Assembly (NCBI GenBank): GCA_023299965.1
Contig: JALZVN010000377.1
Span: 1 to 8,904 of the forward strand
Direction of reading: 5' to 3'
From: Saprospiraceae bacterium
GTDB lineage: Bacteria > Bacteroidota > Bacteroidia > Chitinophagales > Saprospiraceae
DNA: 8,904 nt
In this document: positions 1 to 4,319 of the stretch, piece after piece
Layout: every line of letters begins with the position of its first letter
Position numbering within the stretch: the stretch's first letter is position 1
Program-made: the position numbers and the translations under genes
The notes under the pieces: model-generated
Told to the model about the DNA's origin: nothing
Seen by the model: only the letters and a program-made list of their open reading frames with translations
The model's database searches: none

Positions 1-395
1 CCCATACCTTCTTTGTGACTACGCAATCCAAAAAAGGAGCTGTAGAATCTGCTCATCGTGGCGGAAATCCTGGCTTCATTGAAATATTGGACGATGGACG
101 GTTGCGCATACCGGATTATTTTGGCAATAGCATTTATAGTACGTTAGGCAATATATACAATAACCCAAAAGCAGCACTACTTTTTATAGATTATGACAAT
201 GGCGAAACATTGCAATTGAGTGGTTCAGCTGTAATACAGTTCGATCAAAACTCAGAAATCGATTTGCTAAAGTCAGGAGAAACAGGACGATTTTGGACTT
301 TCGAAACGAAGCATTGGATTCGCACTGCAAACCATCACAAAGTGAATTCGGAATTTGTAGATTTTTCTAAATTTAATATTCCGACTGAAAAATAA
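1..395 (+). CDS. Pyridoxamine 5'-phosphate oxidase family protein, C-terminal part (5' end outside window)
   Basis: The frame is open from the first bases of the window to a TAA at 393-395, giving about 131 C-terminal residues. A GTG at 15 lies inside this frame, but the reading continues upstream of it (HTFFVTTQ...), so it is probably internal and the true start lies outside the window. The stretch SAHRGGNPGF, followed by DDGRLRIPDYFGNSIYSTLGN and then KAALLFIDYDNGETLQLSG, is the pattern I associate with split-barrel FMN-binding proteins of the pyridoxamine-phosphate oxidase superfamily. These include stand-alone general-stress and flavin-nucleotide-binding proteins as well as true PdxH. The lack of a PdxH-like C-terminus, and the FWTFETKHWIRTANHH tail, argue against PdxH itself. 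Substrate and physiological role cannot be told. The family is cytosolic; no membrane segment is visible in this part. Confidence 0.8.
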   Translation, partial: HTFFVTTQSKKGAVESAHRGGNPGFIEILDDGRLRIPDYFGNSIYSTLGNIYNNPKAALLFIDYDNGETLQLSGSAVIQFDQNSEIDLLKSGETGRFWTFETKHWIRTANHHKVNSEFVDFSKFNIPTEK

Positions 396-406
396 GAGAA
401 GACCTT

Positions 407-423
407 TACTACCATTGGTAGTA
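407..423. repeat. Short perfect inverted repeat after the flavoprotein gene
   Basis: TACTACCA and TGGTAGTA face each other around a single T, starting 12 bases after the stop codon. As RNA this would fold as a 6-bp stem with a 5-base loop. No U-tract follows, so it is not a textbook intrinsic terminator. It could be a weak 3'-end hairpin or a dyad protein-binding site. Confidence 0.35.
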
Positions 424-454
424 TAAAATGGCGTCCAAGATTTTAGATAGAACT

Positions 455-520
455 AATCAAAGTTGAGGCGAAAAGCCAGCAGGCAGGCGAAGAGACCTGC
501 CTACCGCAGGCAGGTTGATC
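455..520. repeat. Three-armed GC-rich palindromic repeat (REP-like element)
   Basis: AGGCAGG (481-487), CCTGCCT (496-502) and AGGCAGG (508-514) occur in a row. The middle arm can pair perfectly with either neighbour, giving two mutually exclusive 7-bp hairpins with loops of 8 bases (CGAAGAGA) or 5 bases (ACCGC). An outer ATCAA (456-460) and TTGAT (515-519) could close the whole unit. The GC content stands well above the AT-rich surroundings. CCTGCCT...AGGCAGG palindromes are, from general knowledge, a recurrent intergenic repeat type in many Bacteroidota. I therefore read this as one member of a dispersed repeat family and not as a gene-specific regulator. It lies between two plus-strand genes and does not overlap either. 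Confidence 0.6.
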
Positions 521-521
521 A

Positions 522-549
522 TTTGTATCAAAATATATGCGTCATTTTG
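522..549 (+). promoter_or_regulatory. Weak candidate promoter for the SRPBCC gene
   Basis: TTTG at 522-525 and TCATTTTG at 542-549 resemble the Bacteroidota -33 and -7 boxes. The second box has one mismatch to TAnnTTTG, and the 16-base spacer is shorter than the usual 19 or so. The position is plausible for a leader of about 45 bases before the ATG at 599. In AT-rich DNA this could be chance. Confidence 0.25.
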
Positions 550-598
550 AACTTTAAACGGTATACTAGAGAGGCGCCCAAGTAATAACGAATAGTCA

Positions 599-1039
599 AT
601 GAAACTTATATCCAAAGCAAGTCTTCAAATTCAAAAATCAAGAGAAGAAGTTTTTGAAGCGATAGTAAACCCTGAATTAATGACTAAATACTTTATCTCT
701 GAAAGCACAGGTAAGCTAGAAACAGGTTCAGAAGTCTATTGGAAATTTCCAGAATTTAAGGACTCTTATCTTGTCAAGGAGGTCAAAGTGATACCCAATG
801 CGCTGATATCATTTGTTTGGGATCCTGAAACTGTAGTAACTATTCGATTAGAAAAATATAGAGAACACGATACTATAGTAAGCGTAGAGGAGAATGGTAA
901 GGAAATCAATGAAGCTAACCTTGATTGGGTGATAAGCAATACAGGAGGTTGGGCGAACTTCCTAGCCTCTATGAAAGCCTATTTGGAGTACAGTATTTCA
1001 CTTAGAAAAGGTGCATATCAATTTATGAGTAAGCAGTGA
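599..1039 (+). CDS. SRPBCC domain protein, AHSA1-like (START/Bet v 1 fold)
   Basis: This is a complete 146-residue protein from ATG 599 to TGA 1037-1039. The N-terminal pattern ASLQIQKSREEVFEAIVNPELMTKYF is the first strand and helices of the SRPBCC fold as seen in the AHSA1-like (activator of Hsp90 ATPase 1) family. It is followed by strands around WKFPEF (48-53) and LISFVWD (69-75). The C-terminal helix GGWANFLASMKAYLEY (about 116-131) carries the family hallmark GW...L..LK.YLE. The fold forms a hydrophobic cavity that binds small lipophilic ligands, but the bacterial members are mostly uncharacterised, so no ligand or Hsp90 link should be assumed. There is no signal peptide or membrane segment, so it is probably cytosolic. 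No clear Shine-Dalgarno precedes the ATG, which is common in Bacteroidota. It converges with the kinase gene on the other strand, leaving only 31 bases between stops. Confidence 0.85.
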   Translation: MKLISKASLQIQKSREEVFEAIVNPELMTKYFISESTGKLETGSEVYWKFPEFKDSYLVKEVKVIPNALISFVWDPETVVTIRLEKYREHDTIVSVEENGKEINEANLDWVISNTGGWANFLASMKAYLEYSISLRKGAYQFMSKQ

Positions 1040-1062
1040 CCAGATTAGGATTAATCACTGCT
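1032..1062. terminator. Inverted repeat between convergent genes, possible terminator
   Basis: AGCAGTGA (1032-1039) is perfectly complementary to TCACTGCT (1055-1062), giving an 8-bp stem with a 15-base loop. It includes the SRPBCC stop codon and ends 9 bases before the end of the convergent kinase gene. Position favours a shared transcript end. No U-tract follows the stem on either strand, so this is not a canonical intrinsic terminator. Confidence 0.4.
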
Positions 1063-1070
1063 CAAAAACA

Positions 1071-3653
1071 CTAAGTAGTACCTCTATGTTTAGATACGTT
1101 CGCTCTTTCTAAATTCAATTTGATTTTTTGAAACAAGTCCTCAGGCTTGAATGGTTTTGATTGGTAATCATTCATACCCGATTCTGTTGTAGCTTGTACT
1201 TTATCCGAATATGCATCAGCACTTAGTGCGATGATCGGGATCTGCTGCTGATATGGATCCTCTAAAGCTCTAATTCTTCTAGTAGCTTCTAGTCCGTCCA
1301 TTATAGGCATGTGAATATCCATAAGAATCAAATCAAAACTTTCTTGTTGCACCATATCTAGCGCCTCTTGTCCATTCTCTGCTAAAGAGGTTATTACTTT
1401 AAACTTCTTAAGCACTTTTTGGGCTACAAGCTGGTTCAATTTGTTGTCTTCTACCAATAGTATTTTCTTACCCTCTATACCAGTTTGAAAAATCTTGTTT
1501 GTTGGTGCATGCGCTTCTTCAACTTTTTTGATAGGCTCCGCCTTATTAAATTCAAGTGAAAAGCTAAAAGTAGTTCCTTCTCCTTCTTTACTTATAACTT
1601 CTATTTTTCCACCTTTCAATTCTATCAACTTCTTTGTGATAGTCAAGCCTAGACCAGCTCCCTCGTGTGTCCTGTTGATCTCATTATTTACTTGAGAAAA
1701 ACTTTCAAAAATAGATTCCAATTTATCTTTTGGAATACCTACTCCGGAATCCTCTATTTCAAATTTAATTTTAATCATTTCCTTATAGTTTTCAATGATT
1801 TTGGATCGAAAGACAATATGTCCATGGTTCGTAAATTTAATGGCGTTACCAATTAAATTTGTAAGCACCTGACTGAATCTTGACTTATCCATTGAGATGA
1901 GATGATTCAACTCATTCAATTCTTGATCTTGATAAATTCTTACATCAGAATTTTTATGCGAATGACGATAAGCGCTAATGGTTCTGTCTAAAAACTCCTG
2001 TAGGTTAAGTGGTTCTCTGATGATCTCTATCTTATTAGTAGCAATTTTTGAAAAGTCCAATACCTCGTTGATAATGTTTAATAAGACTTCACCACTGAAT
2101 TTTAAATTTGTTAGATGTTCCTTTTGTTTACCAGTTGGATTTTCATCTAATAGTATATCCGTGATCCCAATTACTGCATTCATTGGAGTACGCATTTCAT
2201 GACTCATCGTTGAAAGAAAATTTTCTTTCGTCTTTGATGCTGCCATAACATTTTCGTTAGCGGCCAATACTTCTTTGTTTATCTCTAGAAGTTTCTTGTT
2301 GTGCTCCTCTTTTTCTTTATACATCATGAATACAAAGAATATAGATATAATCGACAATAAGAATGCAACTACTAAAACAGACATCTTACTTTCTTGAAGC
2401 TTCTGTTTGATTTCTAATTCGCTAATTTGATACTTCTTTTCAATATTATTTAGTTGACTTTTAAAAGCACCGATTTTCATTTTAGCTTCTTTAGCTTTTT
2501 GTTCTTCTACAACAGCTTGATGCTTCTTGAGATAGGCAATAGACTCCTTGTATCTTCCATTGCCCTCCAATGCTTTGGCCATGGTTTCCAATATTTCTGC
2601 AGAATTCACATCTTCTTCAGCCTCTTCATGATATTGCATAATCTTCTCAAGGCTTCTAAGAGAAGCTTTTGGATTACCTTCTTCCAATTCTAATTGTGCT
2701 AAGGCTAAATATGCATAGGATTTTGCGCCAGTTTTAGATCCTAATCCCTTGGCTTCTTGTAAGGCTTCATTGATGATGCTTCTAGCCATTTCGGTCTTGT
2801 TCGACTGAGTGTAGATTATACCAAGTAAGCTCCTAGCATAGTTGTTTATTTCTGAAGTAGTATTATTGTAGTCCAGTATTTCTTGCAAAGGTTTTTCCGC
2901 TTCTTTTGATTTTCCTAGTTTATGCAAAATATTAGCATGCATATAGAGTAGATATTCATAAAAAGAAGATCTTATTTCTTGTCTCTTTTCTTTGATTGTT
3001 TTTACGTCTATATTATTTTCCCTTTGTTTCCTTAAGTCTGATTCATACCGATCATTGGCCTCTAAAGCTTTTGTTATGTATTCTAATGCTTCTTGAAGTC
3101 GTGAATTATTTTGTAAGTGGTTGGCACTATTTGCAAGTAGTAAGGTCTCTGATCTATAAAGTCTTTCTTTTGAGTTGCTTAGTGTCTCTAATGCCTGTAA
3201 ATATTCATCAAAAGCCTTGTCAACCTGATTTTTCTGTGCGAATGCTATAGCTCTATTATTATATAAGGCTAATTGCAACTTTACATCACTTACTTGTTGG
3301 ATTTCAATTTCTTTAGCTGCTTTATCGTACCAAAAGAAAATAGAATCTAATTCCATTTTTTTGTAGTAGTTTATCACACCTATAGATTTATAGTATCTTA
3401 CTCTAGCTATTGGGAGGTCATTCTCAGCGATTAACTTTTCGAATTTTTTAAGAAATGAATTCGCTAAATCTGTATCAGAACGACCAGCTTCTGAAATAAT
3501 ACGATCTAGTAAAAATGATTTGAGTTCAACAGTCTTAGCTTCATTAAGATCTTTTACATAACCTTGCAAAGCAAAATTTACTTCACCACTATCGTCCGCC
3601 TTTACTAAAAGGACGCTACACGCTACAATAAATGTTAATATTATCTTTCTCAC
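1071..3653 (-). CDS. Hybrid sensor histidine kinase/response regulator with periplasmic TPR sensor (paralogue 1)
   Basis: This 860-residue membrane kinase probably senses an unknown periplasmic signal and passes phosphate His to Asp within one chain. A signal peptide spans about 1-19 (MRK then a hydrophobic run, cleavage near VKA-DD). About seven TPR units lie at 86-116, 129-160, 172-203, 234-262, 273-302, 313-342 and 353-385. A coiled coil leads to one membrane helix (424-445), and a second charged linker follows (446-478). HisKA has the phospho-acceptor H485 in STMSHEMRTP. HATPase shows the N box (N603), the G1 box (D635, G637, G639), FESFSQV and GAGLGL (665-670). The receiver domain (about 729-848) has E735/D736, phospho-acceptor D779, S811 and K833. 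All key residues are intact, so it should be active. There is no HPt or DNA-binding domain, so a separate partner is needed. The start is GTG at 3651-3653: an in-frame TAA lies ten codons upstream with no ATG between, and the N-terminus aligns with paralogue 2. Confidence 0.93.
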   Translation of the reverse strand: MRKIILTFIVACSVLLVKADDSGEVNFALQGYVKDLNEAKTVELKSFLLDRIISEAGRSDTDLANSFLKKFEKLIAENDLPIARVRYYKSIGVINYYKKMELDSIFFWYDKAAKEIEIQQVSDVKLQLALYNNRAIAFAQKNQVDKAFDEYLQALETLSNSKERLYRSETLLLANSANHLQNNSRLQEALEYITKALEANDRYESDLRKQRENNIDVKTIKEKRQEIRSSFYEYLLYMHANILHKLGKSKEAEKPLQEILDYNNTTSEINNYARSLLGIIYTQSNKTEMARSIINEALQEAKGLGSKTGAKSYAYLALAQLELEEGNPKASLRSLEKIMQYHEEAEEDVNSAEILETMAKALEGNGRYKESIAYLKKHQAVVEEQKAKEAKMKIGAFKSQLNNIEKKYQISELEIKQKLQESKMSVLVVAFLLSIISIFFVFMMYKEKEEHNKKLLEINKEVLAANENVMAASKTKENFLSTMSHEMRTPMNAVIGITDILLDENPTGKQKEHLTNLKFSGEVLLNIINEVLDFSKIATNKIEIIREPLNLQEFLDRTISAYRHSHKNSDVRIYQDQELNELNHLISMDKSRFSQVLTNLIGNAIKFTNHGHIVFRSKIIENYKEMIKIKFEIEDSGVGIPKDKLESIFESFSQVNNEINRTHEGAGLGLTITKKLIELKGGKIEVISKEGEGTTFSFSLEFNKAEPIKKVEEAHAPTNKIFQTGIEGKKILLVEDNKLNQLVAQKVLKKFKVITSLAENGQEALDMVQQESFDLILMDIHMPIMDGLEATRRIRALEDPYQQQIPIIALSADAYSDKVQATTESGMNDYQSKPFKPEDLFQKIKLNLERANVSKHRGTT

Positions 3654-3710
3654 TATGGGGAAGCTCTTTTCTTTTACGGCTTAAATTGACTGCTTTTATA
3701 CTATGTACAA

Positions 3711-3746
3711 ATTCAAAAACTACTCCAACGTACCCCTAAGAATGAC
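3711..3746 (-). promoter_or_regulatory. Bipartite upstream element of kinase paralogue 1
   Basis: Read on the minus strand: GTCAT (3746-3742), 12 bases, then GTTGGAGTAGTTTTTGAAT (3729-3711), ending 57 bases before the GTG start. The same arrangement occurs upstream of paralogue 2 with one substitution, one extra G and an 11-base gap. TAGTTTTTG resembles the Bacteroidota -7 box TAnnTTTG with one extra base, so this may be the promoter, or an operator that covers it. I found no such match upstream of the other genes in the window. Confidence 0.5.
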
Positions 3747-3844
3747 TGAAATATTGACATTTAATGTTTAATTAATGCGAGGCGAATAATATATTGAAAG
3801 TGAGATGGTTATAGATTAATTGTTTAGTGCATATGTGAGTGAAA

Positions 3845-3866
3845 ATATTTTTATTGCCAAAAATAT
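3845..3866. repeat. AT-only inverted repeat
   Basis: ATATTTTT (3845-3852) pairs perfectly with AAAAATAT (3859-3866) around the loop ATTGCC. On the minus strand it follows a second dyad, CCAATG/CATTGG (3872-3887). Together they could mark the 3' end of a minus-strand RNA, but the U-run starts several bases after the GC-containing stem, so this is weak. Confidence 0.3.
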
Positions 3867-3871
3867 GTCAG

Positions 3872-3887
3872 CCAATGTACTCATTGG
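3872..3887. repeat. Short dyad CCAATG-TACT-CATTGG
   Basis: This is a perfect 6-bp stem with a 4-base loop in the gap between the kinase genes. It could be a small hairpin or a dimeric protein site; it is short enough to be chance. Confidence 0.3.
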
Positions 3888-4016
3888 GGATATGTGGACT
3901 ATAGAATATCATACGTTTGTTGTGTTAGTCTATATTATCGTCAAGATGGATTGGATCTCAATTTGACCTAGCAATTTTATTTTAAAATTTAGGGGGACTC
4001 TATAATCCTCTGAATT

Positions 4017-4138
4017 TGACTGAAAGATAACGACGCATGTCAAAGATTAAATTTGCAAAAATTCTGGAAGAATTTCATTTTAGCCATTGAATGAGATTGA
4101 TAGAGGTGTCTTCGATAGACTAACTGTACTGACTTCAC
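4017..4138. repeat. Diverged direct repeat, copy A
   Basis: This segment aligns with 4179-4302 at a constant 162-base offset over its first half, then with small gaps. Landmarks shared by both copies are TGAnTGAA, TCAAAnATTAAATTT, CAAAAA, TTTCATTTT, GCC and TAACTGTA. Identity judged by eye is around two thirds, best in the middle. The promoter boxes seen in copy B are damaged here: AATTTTTG for the -7 box, and the TTTG box is lost. It has no coding capacity and no terminal inverted repeats, so it does not look like an insertion sequence. Confidence 0.55.
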
Positions 4139-4178
4139 ATTGGTAAGTCTAGACGGAAGGAATATAGCCTTGGTTAAA

Positions 4179-4302
4179 TGAATGAAGAAGAAAGAAGAAT
4201 TTCAAAAATTAAATTTACAAAAATATTGAGGAGTTTCATTTTGCCAAAGTATGGCTTTAATAAAGGTGACCTATAAAGAGAATTAACTGTATTACATTCT
4301 CA
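4179..4302. repeat. Diverged direct repeat, copy B
   Basis: This is the partner of the segment at 4017-4138, lying 17 bases beyond the stop codon of kinase paralogue 2. It keeps an intact promoter-like pair of boxes on the minus strand. Its closeness to the paralogue 2 stop suggests that the duplicated unit is the 3' flank of that gene, possibly left over from the event that produced the two kinase genes. Confidence 0.55.
4218..4248 (-). promoter_or_regulatory. Consensus Bacteroidota-type promoter on the minus strand inside repeat B
   Basis: On the minus strand TTTG (4248-4245), exactly 19 bases, then TATTTTTG (4225-4218) match both boxes of the primary sigma-factor promoter known from Bacteroides and Flavobacterium. 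Transcription would begin near 4211 and run toward paralogue 1, whose start lies about 560 bases away. It could therefore drive a long leader for that gene or a separate small RNA. No activity is shown by sequence alone. Confidence 0.45.
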
Positions 4303-4319
4303 TAGTTGAACAATACTGT

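Larger units (their letters stand above)
3654..4319. other. 666-base non-coding gap between the two kinase genes
   Basis: No convincing open frame lies here on either strand. From left to right on the plus strand it holds the paralogue 1 leader and its upstream element (3711-3746), an AT-only hairpin (3845-3866), a short dyad (3872-3887), and two diverged direct repeats (4017-4138 and 4179-4302). A consensus-like minus-strand promoter sits in the second repeat. The length and structure suggest that the paralogues are transcribed separately, perhaps with a small RNA or long leader in between. Confidence 0.6.

Noticed and set aside
1495..1695. Plus-strand ORF opposite the kinase ATPase region, whose translation resembles another plus-strand ORF at 4759-4941 (IVKPRPAPSC versus IVRPRPTPSC).
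   Set aside because: Both lie antisense to the same conserved kinase motifs (around GLGLTITK). The similarity is forced by the conserved sense proteins, and neither has a start signal or family match.
2996..3250. Plus-strand ORFs inside the kinase genes (also 1665-1856, 1978-2202 and 2454-2693).
   Set aside because: They are antisense to well-supported TPR, linker and kinase coding sequence, have low-complexity translations and show no recognisable domain.
3618..3653. Lipobox-like IVAC (residues 9-12) in paralogue 1, suggesting a lipoprotein.
   Set aside because: Cleavage after residue 11 would leave too short a hydrophobic core. The paralogue has no cysteine there, and the protein already has a membrane helix.
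1071..3653. Possibility that the kinase is a classical Bacteroides hybrid two-component regulator with a DNA-binding output.
   Set aside because: Only about a dozen residues follow the receiver domain, there is no helix-turn-helix, and the sensor consists of TPR units and not beta-propeller repeats.
4131..4149. GACTT...AAGTC dyad with a 9-base loop in the gap between the kinases.
   Set aside because: A 5-bp AT-rich stem is expected by chance at this length of sequence.
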